Positions 46,691-58,412 are shown, counted from the stretch's first letter. The stretch: 64,000 nt of DNA from Blasia pusilla (GCA_050084515.1 CM114273.1:23002001-23066000), one strand, 5' to 3'. The notes: generated from the sequence alone by a model not told the origin. Translations and numbers: made by a program.

Positions 46691-47443
46691 TTTGATGAAG
46701 CTTTCATGATAGGAATGATGAAGTCTTATTTCCCGATGATTCTTCTAATTGTTACGTAATATAATGTGTGGGATTGCACTATTTTATATCTTGTTTTAAA
46801 GAGATATGGAAGATGGAATTGAGTAGACTCCCATGAGTGTTTTTTAACACTCAATATATAGTCTATGTGGTTTATCTATCCAAGGTAGCATATAAAAAGT
46901 TAATGGTGAGGAAGTTTGGTTGAGAGTATTACGATGAATTCATTGCATTGCCACTTCCTTTGGTAATCCCTATTGTACAAAATTGGCAAATGTACATCTT
47001 GATCTTATATTAAAGTGGTAGTAGAAGGTCAAGGGAAAAGTGGGGTGACAATGGAAGAAACTTTGAGGGATGTGATTTGCGAATTGAGAGAGTTTAGAGT
47101 TTTATTTGACCAAAGTTAAAACCAAGTCCAAAAATTAGTCTAAGAACTTGCTTTAGTAAAAAATATGAGATTAGAAAGAGTTCTTGTGACGGATGAGATG
47201 GAGATGGAGATCACAAGTGCTTTGACTTATGAAGAGAGTGAGAAAACTTTCAAGGTACGAGTATATATTGGAGGCCAATGCAACATAGAGAGTGGTGGAG
47301 ATAAATGCCCAAACATCAATGATTATACTGAAAATGACAAAGGCACGCAAGGTAGAACCGTATAAAGAAAGTTGAGTCATGGGGATATCAGAGGGATAGA
47401 TCACTCGTTTGAAAATCTACTTATCTCTATTCAACATCAATGA
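46691..47443. other. Unassigned; probable copia internal remnant
   Basis: No domain was recognised. It lies downstream, in the minus sense, of the copia gag, so it probably includes decayed element sequence. Confidence 0.3.
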
Positions 47444-48055
47444 TCATATTGTAGGGATGTTTGTTGGACCTTGGATAATCCTAGGTCTTATTTGAATATT
47501 CAATGCAATGACGAAACTATCATACCTCGGAGGCAAAATCCTTATGCACTGGCGTACCAAATCTTCGATAGACTTTGAAACTCCAACGGATGCCATATGA
47601 TCTTGAAGATTATCGATCCTTGTAAGAAATCGCTCCGCGCTTTCTCCTTTCAAAAATTTCTTAGACGTGAGCTGATTCTCCAAATTTTGAATCCAAGTCT
47701 CATTCGTGGTTTCATACTGGTTCTTCAAAATATTCCACGCCTCAGCACTAGTGGTCGTATGTTGAATGAGAGTCTTGACATAATCAGTTGGATTCGTGAC
47801 AATAGCATATAGACCATTAGTGTTTATGCGTTTCCTCGCCAGCAATAGAACATGATCGATATCACCAGATGAAGATGAACATGCCAAATTCAGAGTAGCT
47901 TGTGGATTCGAATCAACCATTGTGGCCGTCTCCCAGATCTCAAATGATTCAAGGAAAGTTCTTATTTTGAACTTCTACAGAGTATAATTAGACCCATTTA
48001 ACTTCCCTTCACCCTTTAGAGGAGGGAGATCATGAACTAATAAAGAAGCAACCAT
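47444..48055 (-). pseudogene. Ty1/copia gag (UBN2-like)
   Basis: Starts at the ATG 48055 (MVASLLVHDLPPLKGEGKLN) with the copia signature LNGSNYTL followed by a stop where Trp is usual (TGG to TAG), then KFKIRTFLE and, in the same frame, the UBN2-type gag core: TTTSAEAWNILKNQYE, KFLKGESAERFLTRIDNLQD and ILPPRYDSFV. Just upstream on the minus strand is TGATATCAAAGC (about 48130), close to the copia primer-binding site TGGTATCAGAGC (initiator-tRNA complement) with G-to-A changes. So this is the 5' end of a copia element whose pol is not seen. The stop makes it a pseudogene. Confidence 0.75.
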
Positions 48056-48118
48056 CTCTCAAGAATTTGTACAAATACACAAGATTTCCAACTTACAAAA
48101 TAGTGGAAAACCTATAGC

Positions 48119-48130
48119 TTTGATATCATG
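48119..48130 (-). promoter_or_regulatory. Degenerate copia primer-binding site
   Basis: On the minus strand TGATATCAAAGC differs from the usual TGGTATCAGAGC by two G-to-A changes and follows a CA that would close the 5' LTR. The spacing to the gag ATG (about 65 bp) is reasonable for copia elements. Confidence 0.5.
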
Positions 48131-48392
48131 TGAGAAAACAAAATGTGACAAAATTATTGGAATATGTTACAGATCTTGGAGATACAAAGTTGCCTATTAT
48201 GTCCGTGCGCTCACAAAAGAGCTTCCATAGAATCTCAATATGGAGATAACTCGACATACGAGAATGCTCTACCGCCGCGGTACCCCACTATTTCACTGCT
48301 AGGCTTCTCCTCATGTAAAGGGACCGATCAGATTAATGGTGCTAAGAGAAATGGGTGTTGAGAATCCTAGAGGACTATATTAAGAAATTTTC

Positions 48393-48433
48393 TGACTTAG
48401 AAATACATATCCACAATATGTATTTCTAAGTCA
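48393..48433. repeat. Perfect 18-bp inverted repeat
   Basis: Arms 48393-48410 and 48416-48433 with a 5-nt spacer. It lies within or beside the presumed copia LTR. Confidence 0.9.
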
Positions 48434-49323
48434 CAAATTTTTTTAATAAAGAGGATTCGAGAGCAAGGTGCATTAAGAAGTTATTTGAGGTAACCCAAAG
48501 GATATAAAGGAAGCAATCGCAAATGTGTGTGGAGGAGGAGAGGTGGTTGCTTCCATGAACAACCAATATAGATCCACACTCATGGAATTAGCTAACCTTC
48601 AAGCACGGGATGGTTATGCATCATGAAGATTTAATGGAAGTGTGCCCATGGGGAGATACTTAAATCCCAACCTATAAGGGATTTCTCCTCGAAACAACAA
48701 GGTTCCTAAAAGAGGAAGAGAATTAAAAGTCCAACCGAACACGTCCCAATATTTTGAGTATGGTAAATATATATGGTCATATAGTCATGAATTATCATTT
48801 TTGTAGGCTTGGAAATAAGTCATATCCTTGCTCTGTCATTCATCTGGAAGGGGGACACCTGCATGAAAATGATGAAGAAGTGGGACCTCGAGGAAACACC
48901 AATCACTAGTAATCTCTCCTCGTGGATTTATTGGTTCTACAAAAAGTAGGAAAGAGGAGGATCGATACAAAAATGTGGAGGTAAATGGTTTGAAGAGAGG
49001 AGAAACTTGTCTTGTTATAATAAATGGGGAAGTAGAAGGATAATAATATAGAGTGTTGATTAATGATAGTGGAAAAGAAAACTTCTTTTCAAGATCCATA
49101 ACTATGAAGTTGGGCTTAGCCTTAGCAAGGTTGCATATGGAAAAAGTTTTTGTCCGCAAACATGTTCATTTTGTGGACTTACGTCTGTTCTATAGAAGGA
49201 CTTGTCCACATGGGCCCCATCTCCTCCACTTGCCTTCATGATTCGCACTTTCTTGTTTCTTCCTCCTTCCACCTCCCCTCCCTCCCTCCTTATTGCCTCC
49301 CTCGCCCTTGCCCTGCCTTCACC
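48434..49323. other. Unassigned sequence with an hAT terminus
   Basis: CAAGGTTGCAT at 49126-49136, followed by TTTGTCCGC and GGACTTGTCC motifs, is an extra hAT left end without a matching right end. The remainder is unassigned. Confidence 0.4.
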
Positions 49324-50577
49324 CAAGGTTGCATGGAAACGAAAATGTTTGTCCATAGAATGGACATGTTGATCGGATACCCACGGCCTGCATTCAAGTC
49401 CGCTAAGCTCCTAGCGGTCACCCGGACAAGCAGAGCCTGCATCTATTTTATGGCGTGCGCGCAAGGTGCACATGCCCACAGAAGGCGCGCAGGCGGGCTT
49501 AGGCCCACGCAGGGCCCGCGCTTGAGTGCGCCATGCAGACTTTGTTGAGGCTTAGCTGCGGGCCTTAAGCCTTAAGCGGTAGGCCCTCCGTGGGCTTGAG
49601 CCCCCCCTAGAGGCCTCACTATGGGCTAGTGCGGGCTCGGCCAGCCGGAGTGCCCACTACCGCCTTGGCAGGCTCGGTTGCGGGCCGTGGGTTCCCGAGT
49701 GAAGTTGAGTGCTCGTTGGAGTTTGGCGTATGGTGGTTCCGCGGAGAAGCACAGGACTGCAGCGGAGAGATAGCAAGGAGAGGAAGATTTTTGTAGGGCG
49801 CATTAGGTTTCAAATATCTCTCTTACACGACCAAATTTGATTTCCCCCACGACCAAATGTGAATCAAATGAGAGAGAGGTCACATGCTGATCTGAATCAG
49901 CTTGAAAACAAGAGGGTGGATAACAATAAGCGGACCAATGCCGAACAATGGTGAACCAACTTCAACAATAAGCCAAAATGATAGACATACACAAACAATT
50001 CTAGAGAAGCACAATTTGTATGTCCGAGGTTCCAATATCGCAGGATGTAGATCCAATTGAAAAAAAATGCCTTGAGCTGCCTCACGAGCTCTTTAACAAG
50101 TAGGTGTTAGTGATCACAAGTCGAAGAAAGTTTTTCAACGTGTCCGCTATTGGAGAAGAAGAACTCAACAGAGGATTGATTGATTGAAGCTTGCTCGATC
50201 ATCAAACCTCTCTACAACCCGCCTGCACCTTGCTTGTAAGCTCCTCTTTCGACTCGCGGTTGTTCGTCTTTCCTTGGAAGGTTTTCCCCTAAACCCAAAC
50301 CCGGTTTAAGTCTACTAAGGAGAGAAATAGTGGGAAAATGGTTAAGGGGTAACACCTTTAAAAAATGCTATCTTTTTCCCTCTAAATTTCCCTACAAAGA
50401 ATCAAATAATTTCGTACCTAGGGAGGAAAATTATTATATAAAATTAATTTTGAAATAAATATAAAGAAATTTCATGCAAAAAATATGTCTACACGAACAT
50501 GTAAGTCTTAGGGACTGATGTACATCCGCGGACATGGATATGTCGGTGAACACAAACTTTCTTTGTGTGCAACCTTG
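49324..50577. mobile_element. Non-autonomous hAT derivative
   Basis: The left terminus CAAGGTTGCAT (49324-49334) and right terminus GTGCAACCTTG (50567-50577) match the termini of the hATs at 33-39 kb and 59.8 kb. Flanks CCTTCACC and CTTCCACC agree at 6 of 8 bases. The left 0.4 kb is GC-rich with GGGCCCGC-type motifs. The right end has CCGCGGACATGG/TGTCGG palindromic motifs. No transposase is inside. The low-complexity GC-rich open stretches are not genes. Confidence 0.55.
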
Positions 50578-50759
50578 CTTCCACCATGAACTATAAGAGC
50601 CCGTCCCCATGGAGTCCGCGGCCGAAGGTCCCACTAGGCCTAGGCTAACGGTCGTATAATTTCATCCATTGTCATAGGCGTGCTACCGGTATCCTCCATT
50701 TGGTTATGATGGGGTTTAAAAAAGTGACCAACTATAGTCCCTCTATTTCCTTGACAACA

Positions 50760-51250
50760 GTGACATCTTTTAGGATGGGTTGACGAGATCCTTCGAAGAT
50801 AGAAGAGGACAGCCTCAAGAGGTCAAGGATGACCTGCTGAGGCAACGGGTAACCTAGCTAAGAGAGCTTTCCCCTTCGGTTTCCCCTTCATTTCGGCTCA
50901 TTTGGAGCTATAAAGAGAAACTTACTATTTCGAGTAAGTTATTGTTAGAGATACAGTTGACTTTATACTTTGGGAACTGGCCCTTGATCTCTTGGAGTGG
51001 GTCAAGAGCCAAGGAGGTGACTTGCGAGCATAGGTTAACGTGGAGAGAGCTTTGGAGAGGGAAGGGGGTGTACCCAAGGAGAGAGATCTTTGGAGCTTAT
51101 TCTCTCTTTGTTGAACCTCTTGGCATGAGGCGACAGAGCTATGGTCCTTTTTCCCTTATAATTAACCCAAGCCTCTCATTAGGAGAATGGGTTTAGGGTT
51201 TCCTTGTAGTGAAAGTCCTAGAATCCGCCACTCCGAGCATCCAAAGGTCA
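50760..51250 (+). repeat. Solo copy of the PHD-gypsy LTR-like repeat
   Basis: Shares CATCTTTTAGGAT, GGCTCATTTGGAGC, the GCCCTTGA...GTCAAGAGCCAAGGAGGTGA block, TTCTCTCTTTGTTGAACCTC and AACCCAAGCCTCTCATTAGG with the repeats at 13.8 and 21.6 kb, but has no gag or pol beside it and no GA tract. A solo LTR is the simplest reading. Borders are approximate. Confidence 0.7.
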
Positions 51251-51468
51251 CTTTGTTGAAATAAAACGCAAAACACAACACCTCTTACTGTCTCTCGGCA
51301 TCAACAGTGTGCTCTACAACTGGATAGTTGGTGGATCATTCTTCTTTGACTGAATCGACAAGAATGTATTTGATTGATATTGGAATATGTTGTATTCGGA
51401 AATGTGCTTATGGAGATTGAAGCACTTCTAAATATCATCGGGAAAGATATGGAAAAGCTTTGGACGAA

Positions 51469-51666
51469 CTAGTGTAGGTCCGTGCGATGTATGGGTTTAA
51501 ATTACCTTCCAAAATGATAACTCTAAAAAAAAGTGTCAAATGCCATTCCAAATCAACTTTGAGCGATCTTATTGGCTCACAAGGGGATCGCTCAAATTGA
51601 GAGTGCCAAATATCTAGAGGAGATGGGGTCACAAAATGAGGGGGCACTCTCCAATAATAATATAGA
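51469..51666 (-). mobile_element. Short non-autonomous Helitron
   Basis: On the minus strand it begins with TCTATATTATTATTGGAGAG after a host A and ends ...CGCACGGACCTACACTAG before a host T: TC start, CTAG end, A|T insertion context, and a GC-rich near-palindrome just before the end. Length 198 bp, no gene. Its ends resemble the repeats at 45.4-46.7 kb. Confidence 0.65.
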
Positions 51667-53799
51667 TTATGGAGACTCAATCTTAGACCGTTACAGTATC
51701 GTACCGATGGAATAAGTGCTAGGACAAGTGTCTTTTTTAAACGAGGAAAGGGAGTTGGGGTGAAGGTTTTTTTTACAAGAAAGATGACATAGCAAACTCC
51801 ATATCACAAAGGGAAATAGGTTTAATGATATAAAGACTCTTTAGAGAGAATCACTTGAGTCATGACACAATATTTCACTAAGCAAAAGCATAAGCGGAAT
51901 TCTTTTTAATAAATGAGGTGCAGATTCTACTATGAAACGAGGGGTAATTACTTTTCTTTGGTAGATTTCTCCCGAAGAAGGGTTCTTGAAAAAGAAGATC
52001 CTATTGAAACGAATAGTTATTTTTAGAATGGACACTTGGATGTGTGTATGGACACTTGTATGTATAAGATTGGACCTCCTCCAGCATCTACACGTATGCT
52101 AACGTTGGAGTTACCCTATGGAAGTAGGGTTAATAAGAGGAGACTCAGTTCACAATATTGGTGCCTCTAAGAGATGTGACGGAGTTGTTATCAAGAAATC
52201 GGTGGGTCAGGTGGTGGAGCTCCAAGCGGAATTAGAGGAATAATTGAAGTGAGTAGTATGTATCTTTTGATTTATTGCACTCACTAAGTTTACCAAAATG
52301 GATTACACCTTCATCTATACTATTAACGGAGGAAGGGTTTAGACAATCCCTCCTCCTCCTCTCGACACCTGTCCTCTGAAGGCTTTCCTGATATTGACAC
52401 ATGTCAACACGAGGGAATTAAATGTAATGAAGAAGAGAAAGGAAAACTGAATGAGTGGGGAAATGGAAGATGGGACAACGAATTTGTTTTCCAAGATTTC
52501 ATGTCACATACAACACTAGTGTATTGTATGTCCTTACCATTCATAGACTGGCAGAGAGAGAATGAATGAACTTTTCATTTCCATAGACCTGAATATGGAA
52601 CGGGCAACAAATTACTATTCCTCTTTGAAAGAATACAATACAATGCCCTTTCTAACTGTTCGTTAGTTGGCTTAAATAATGTGAAGGGTTGAAATGACTA
52701 TACGTTTGGGGTGAAAGGTGGAAGCTGTGCCGAGATTCTAATGCAGGTGAAGCTTTTCCAACACGGTGAGACAGTGCTCCGGCCGATTCGTACGAGTGCA
52801 GTTTATTTTACAACACTGAGCGTTTCGAAATGAAAGGTCTACTTTCGAAACTTTGTTGCAGCATCGATGCGTCGGAAAGCTCAGCTCTTCGATGCGTTTA
52901 CAATAGCCACTAACACTTAATACTACATTTTCCCTATTTCTACAATCTCTTCTTCCTCTCCTGCAACGATCCATTTCACTGTACATTTCAAGCAGAGTGG
53001 AGCCATTCTCAATGCAATCTCTGTCGACAACCAAATAACCCTCCAAAATACTCAGGGTCAGGGCAAACCTGCTCCTTGCAATGTAGTACACAACATCAGG
53101 ACTGGGTAGCACAATCTGCACTGATTTGAAGTTCGGTCCAACGAACAGAGAGCCGAACATTTCTGGCTAAAATCCATTGGAGGAAAGTGTGTCCGTAGAA
53201 GAAGTGGCCTCGTAAGAAGTCCTAAGACTTCGTCAACGTAGTCACATGAAATGAAGTGATGTTGCCATCAACCTCCGAGTTTTGCCTGTATCGATTTCCA
53301 TTTCGGTGAAGCACACAGGTAAGGCAACATCCAAGGATTCCTTCTCTAGAACTTCACGATCTTTGAAGAATGGGCGAGAAAACCACTTCACGGACCGAAC
53401 AGATATGTTGTAAGCTGAAATGATCAACAGAAGGACAAGCTGTGATGCAGTTTTCGTGTGGCAACGCAGCCTCTTTTATCATCTCGATCCAACCCCATCC
53501 CTGATAGGTGCGTGTAGATGAAATATGCTCAAGGTCGAAGGTATGACTACAGCCACAATCCCCAAGTGCAACAGCAGCATTTACGAGTTCGTTGGATCAG
53601 AGATCCCGTATCGAAAGAGTGGTTATGGCGACCTTCTTGGTCAAGAGGGAAGAGGCGAAACGAGTCCGGAAACTGGCTGCCTGCACGATGTCTGCCTTCC
53701 CGTGACAGGCATCAGCGGCATCAGGATTTACCCAAGATCTCTCTGCGATTGATATACTTTTTTGGAGTTCTTGAAGGTGCAGAGTAGTAGCAACTGGTG
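51667..53799. other. Unassigned sequence
   Basis: Open stretches on the minus strand (52738-53160, 53242-53427) follow the LOTUS-like fragment in the same orientation but match no domain. A Helitron-like 5' start (A|TCTATACTATTAACGGAGG at 52314) lacks a clear 3' end. Confidence 0.3.
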
Positions 53800-54108
53800 T
53801 CAGTCGTGCCAATGGCGAGAGAAGCACCATGAGAGTTGCGAACTCAGAGGTCCCCTACCTACATGTAAAATCTTCATTTTGCAGAACTCAGGCAGGGAGG
53901 GAACAGAATCACTTAGTTTGTGATAGCCGATGCCTGCGTGATCAAGCTCTAGACCGCAGGTCGCTAGAAAATCTCCTTTCAGGGAAGACAAAGGATACCA
54001 TTCTTCTTCCTTCAGACGGTTGGAAACTTGGGAAGCTATTGCTTCAAGTAGCGCAGCGCCTAGTGGACTTGATGATGCCGAGGAAGAAGCGAACGGATAG
54101 TCGCTCAA
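53800..54108 (-). pseudogene. LOTUS/OST-HTH-like domain fragment
   Basis: A 102-codon frame starting MSDYPFASSSASSSPLGAAL (disordered, Ser-rich), then EEEWYPLSSLKGDFLATCGL, ELDHAGIGYHKLSDSVPSLP, EFCKMKILHVGRGP. The helix-turn-helix pattern with G-Y-x-K-L-S-D and a following hydrophobic strand resembles LOTUS (OST-HTH) domains, found in RNA-silencing and RNA-processing proteins. After GRGP a frameshift leads to MVLLSPLARL in the next frame (53830-53597), the expected continuation, so the gene looks broken. Domain call is by pattern only; other winged-helix families remain possible. Confidence 0.4.
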
Positions 54109-55527
54109 CGTAATTTTGAACGGTCAATCACCCCCTTGATATCCTATGAACTGGATCCATAATCCGTGCACGCCACGTTTTTCTCCTGACATTGAAGCTC
54201 AAGAGGTGAGAGATCCGCCATTTGAGAAGCGGCACCTTCTCAAGAAATCCGGAGGACTCTCCGGAAAGTCTTGAAAATGGCCCACTTTTCCTCTGCTAGA
54301 AATGCTGCCGAGCATCCCTGTGAAGGACTCGGAGATCACTTTTCACAGTGTAGTTTCCGGTATCATGAATAAGAATCTTCTACTTATGAGAATTATGAAG
54401 AACTCCTTGGAGAAAGTTCAACTCCAAAAACGCGGAAGTGGATAGTAAAGTCCAACCGAAGATTGCGAATGACTTGAAGAAACAACTTGCGGACAAGAAC
54501 GAGATCTCTGCTGAGGTGATCTCCGAACAGTTGAAACGGAAAACAGAGGAGATGGAGAAGTTATTTGCGGAGATGAAATAAAATTCGGGAACTGAGGGAC
54601 GTGTCTCGACGGGATAGGACTTCGTCTCTGGTATTAGGAAATCTCGTCAAACAAACCTCCAAAGTTCGCGACAACATTTCCAGACACAACTGAAGTCCCA
54701 ATCTGCTGTAGCATCATTCACCGCGATTGTATCACTCACCGCTCCTCTACACTCAACATGTAACTCAAAGATTTCCACGAAGAAATAGCCCATATAATTT
54801 GCATTCAGTACATTTGCGAAGAGACAACCTTTTTGTGTTTGTTTACTACGTTGTTTGATGGGTACATGCCGCGATGGATTCATGCAATGCCTTCCGATAT
54901 GCGAATGTGCCTCAATCTCCTCGAAGTCCCACTTTGGACGAACGCCATAGTTTTCTAGTTCATCCATTTGCCATAGTTTTCGTCATCCGACCAATGGACA
55001 TGCTACTCATTTCTGGACAATGATGAGGCTTCTACAAATTACATTATTGTCTAATGGTGAGTAATCCATGTGGGACCAAGCAAGTAAAAGTTATTTCCTT
55101 TCTTTGTTATTATAATAAAGTGGATGTTCACTTTAGAAGAGAAACTCTCCTTTCTCTATATTAAAAAAATATGGAAAATATATAATATGAAGAAATGGAA
55201 TGCAACTAAAGTAAAACAAACCTGGATTATGATATAGAAAATACACAACTAAAGATAAAACGAAATACGTCCCGCTCGGACAATTGAAGAGTTAGTGAAA
55301 GGGATGATTTGACTTGGGAGTTTCGCGAAATCGGTCGCGAAACTCCAAGAGCTCATTTCTTCAAATGCTTGAAGAGGTTAAGGTACTTGTCTCATGACGG
55401 CAAGAAGCACCGGTCCAAACTTTTTCTTCTCCTTTTTATTTGACATACAACGCCCTGGCTGGCGAAAGAAACAGCGTGTTCATGATACAGATTCCTTCGG
55501 GTTCAGGATACAACTACTGCAAAGTGT
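54109..55527. other. Unassigned sequence with coiled-coil-like remnant
   Basis: On the plus strand at about 54430-54580 a frame reads DLKKQLADKNEISAEVISEQ followed by LKRKTEEMEKLFAEMK and a stop, heptad-rich and coiled-coil-like, preceded by KNLLLMRIMKNSLEKVQ in another frame. A 106-codon minus-strand stretch (54647-54967) is unassigned. Both could be decayed gene pieces. Confidence 0.3.
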
Positions 55528-55923
55528 TTATGCTGTGGTTGTGCGTAGAAGTGCAACCACCACAACACTGACAAAGAATCCCAAAAAAGCTGGGATTACG
55601 AGGGTTATATTGTCCGGTGTGTTGGGGTAGAGACAGGCACGAGTGTTGAGTCTTAAGAGCGCAAGCAACAAAGACTCCAAAGAAAGGATTGCGTGAACGA
55701 GATCGATAACCGTCACGTGTATGCCTCTGTCTCTTGGATGCAGAACTTCAGGCAGCTGTGGTGTCCACAATATTTTTAAGCTGGGAAAATTTCGTAGTAA
55801 ACTTGTGCATATAGAGGCTGGTTGGTAGCTGTCAGTGAAGCAAGACAGAAGACAGACGAGGGCAAAGAAGACGAGAGTGGACTTGGTGACATATAACTCA
55901 AACGGAGCATCCGCATGTGCCAT
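55528..55923 (-). pseudogene. DUF679 (DMP)-like membrane protein, 5'-incomplete
   Basis: 131 codons with hydrophobic segments at about residues 15-33 (TLVFFALVCLLSCFTDSY), 75-92 (IDLVHAILSLESLLLALL) and 107-125 (VIPAFLGFFVSVVVVALL). The FTDSY after the second helix, the H-V-T-V-I-D-L-V-H-A-I-L-S block and the N-T-R-A-C-L-Y-P loop are features of the plant DMP family of four-helix membrane proteins (usually about 200-230 residues; some act in gamete fusion or senescence). The first helix is missing: upstream in the same frame is a TAA and then unlike sequence, and the usual C-terminal GIGYP is absent. So it is a truncated or decayed copy. Family call is moderate. Confidence 0.5.
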
Positions 55924-58248
55924 TGGCAGTTAAAGTAGAAGACTACGGCATGCATACGAATGGTCTAGTAATGATTTGTAGTACAGATGCGAGGGCAGCT
56001 GGCAATGGCGGAGGACTCCACCAAGGACATCAAAAGACACTCGAAGAGTCGAAGCTGAAACAACAAGCAAGGCATGCAGAAGTAACGAGTTATTCAAGAA
56101 ATTCGTCGGTCTCATTTCTTACAAATTCTGCCGGTCCTTCTTACTGTCACTGACAACCTTAGAGAAAGTATTTTCTCTTGAAAAGAGGTCTGTAGGAATG
56201 GATGCCTCTTGCACGTCAAGTTACAGATAATTTGCTATGCGGAACTATCTGTATCTTCCCAAAATCATTGTAGGACAAAATCTAATCTAAAAGAGTCATA
56301 AAACATACTTCTTATTTTCGTTATCATAATGGTAAGAACATTACGTATTAAAATTCTCATACGTATATCTTAGATTTCTTATAAAAATGTATCACTGTCA
56401 CGTGTCTTATGTGTGAGATAGACTAGACTTTTTTATGGAAAATGAGTACTTCAAAATATGTTTACTAGTCTAGTTATAGAGATGAAACTTTTTGCTTTTT
56501 ACCTAAGGATGGAAGAGAGAAATGGGAAAAGAAATTAAAATAAGGGGAACATGATTCCTTGAAGTTTTTTCCTTCGAACAGCTTCACCGAAGCTGTTTTA
56601 AAAACCCATTTTACACCTCTTTTTTTCGTATTCCAGGAATACGACCAAAAAAAAAATCTTACTCTCATAATACTCCCGCACATTATTGTTTCGCATGCTC
56701 CTCGCTACGACACAGTCATGATCTTAAACTTCACAATATTGGCGACGCCCTAGAATTCCCCATCCATAATTACCATCTCAAAATTATGCAAAAGCTGTTG
56801 CAACATATATATTGCACTTTCTGACTTAACAATTCTGACGTACTCAGATAGATATAAGGTGAGTGCACCTTGACGTTTTACTATTAATATTGTGAATTAC
56901 ATCGAATCAGCCCGCTTGAAAAAACGATGCTATTTCATACACATTGTCCAAACTTTGTAGATCAACTTTGTAACTGCTACCATACCCGTGACACACTAGT
57001 TTACGAGCGGGTTGAATCATTTGAACGATTCTCATCCAAGATTGACGTGACACATCCAGTAGTGATTACGGTGATTCGGATATGAAAATGGTCAGGGAGC
57101 TCTACAGCACAGCGTTCTTCGTCTATACAGTCTATATCGTAGGCAAGTTCTATCACGTAGTCGCACCTGGTGTGCTCGTTGTCACATCCATAGGAAATTT
57201 TAAGCGTCTGACGAATCTAGGCTTGCGTCGGGTCGGGTCACAGGGACAATCCTGTGAATAAAAATGAGATGGAAGGCGTAATCGCCATTGACGAACTAAT
57301 TGTGGTGACGGTGAAACATGTCAGAACATACCCGAGATCCGAGGAAAGGATGCATGGGATGGAATCAGCCCGGATAAGTGATGCTATAGCCGCATAGCAA
57401 GCGAGCGAGCGAGCGAGAATCACGCAGGTACCACAGAACGCACTCTCTGTTCGGAAGATTTGAGTCCGAAGATATTATGGCCTCGACCATCCGCCTTGCA
57501 GCCATCAAACGATACGACGAATTGGGACTTGCAGCTCCTTGTACTATGTCCCCACCACAGAATTGTCTTTAGAGTCTTGTCGTTCACTGCTGCCCGGCCA
57601 CTCATGTGTTGCTGCTGCTACCACCCATACATTGCATATACCTCACTCCGCGTAGCAATGGACGGTGACGGACCCCGTCCGTCCGTCCGTCCGTCCCACC
57701 CGCTACCTCAACCGGGGAATGTGATTGGAGGTTCTGAGCATAACTGACTTCTTTACTTGACTTGGAGTTTATGACGGGAAACTAATTTCTGCGCCGGAAT
57801 GAGGTTTGATGGGAAAATTATGACGGGAAACTAATTTCAGCGCCGGAATGAAATTTGGTGGGAAAATCTACGATTGGACGTTCTGGAGACGCGCCGGAAT
57901 GATGTTTTGGAGAGGGCACTTTAAGTCCGAAGGGAGACTTAAAACGTGGCCGAATGGGGGCGTGTCGTGGTGCTTCAATTACAGCGATTTAAAATCTCAT
58001 TTTGCTGGAAGAATATTCACCTGTTAGGTAAATTTTATTCATTTTGAATATAAAACTTAAATAGAAAAGAGGATGGGAAACCCACCCCTTACGTATAGAG
58101 GATGGGAAACCCATCTCTATAGGTAAATGATATGGTAGATGATAAGGACCATCGGGGGACTTCATAATCTCCTATAGAGTTAAAGATTCCATTTAAGATA
58201 TGAGATTATGCTAAACTTTGAAGGACCAGCCCACTTTTCTCCCATCTA
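55924..58248. other. Unassigned sequence with short tandem repeats
   Basis: No gene could be supported. It holds (GCGA)n at 57404-57418, (CCGT)n at 57677-57696, and a 49-bp repeat at 57771-57868. Open stretches at 57420-57747 on both strands are unrecognised. Confidence 0.35.
57771..57910. repeat. 49-bp tandem repeat
   Basis: ATGACGGGAAACTAATTTC starts at 57771 and again at 57820. GCGCCGGAATGA occurs three times (about 57791, 57840, 57889), so there are two full units and one partial. Confidence 0.85.
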
Positions 58249-58412
58249 TCTATATAACTAAAGGAGGACGGGGTTCGAGGATCGCGTGATGACACGAATA
58301 CTTTGTGGTGTGTTCCCCCATGACCCGTGTAACACGTCGGCTGATTTTAAATTAACAAATCCGTGCTATGAGGGGTGATTTTCACCCGTGCATAGCACAG
58401 GAATTATACTAG
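58249..58412 (+). mobile_element. Short non-autonomous Helitron
   Basis: Begins TCTATATAACTAAAGGAGG after a host A and ends GAATTATACTAG before a host T, with an imperfect hairpin (CACCCGTGC-ATA-GCACAGG) 6-7 nt before the end. These are the Helitron hallmarks; length 164 bp, no gene. Confidence 0.65.

Noticed and set aside
49102-49813. Overlapping open stretches near hAT ends
   Set aside because: Compositional artefacts in hAT terminal sequence; no recognisable protein.
52314-52520. A third Helitron (A|TCTATACTATTAACGG start; CTAG at about 52517)
   Set aside because: The 5' end fits, but no hairpin precedes the CTAG and the end sequence is itself palindromic with its flank, so borders are not supported.
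57404-57697. Simple repeats (GCGA)n and (CCGT)n as functional elements
   Set aside because: Short ordinary microsatellites with no supporting context.
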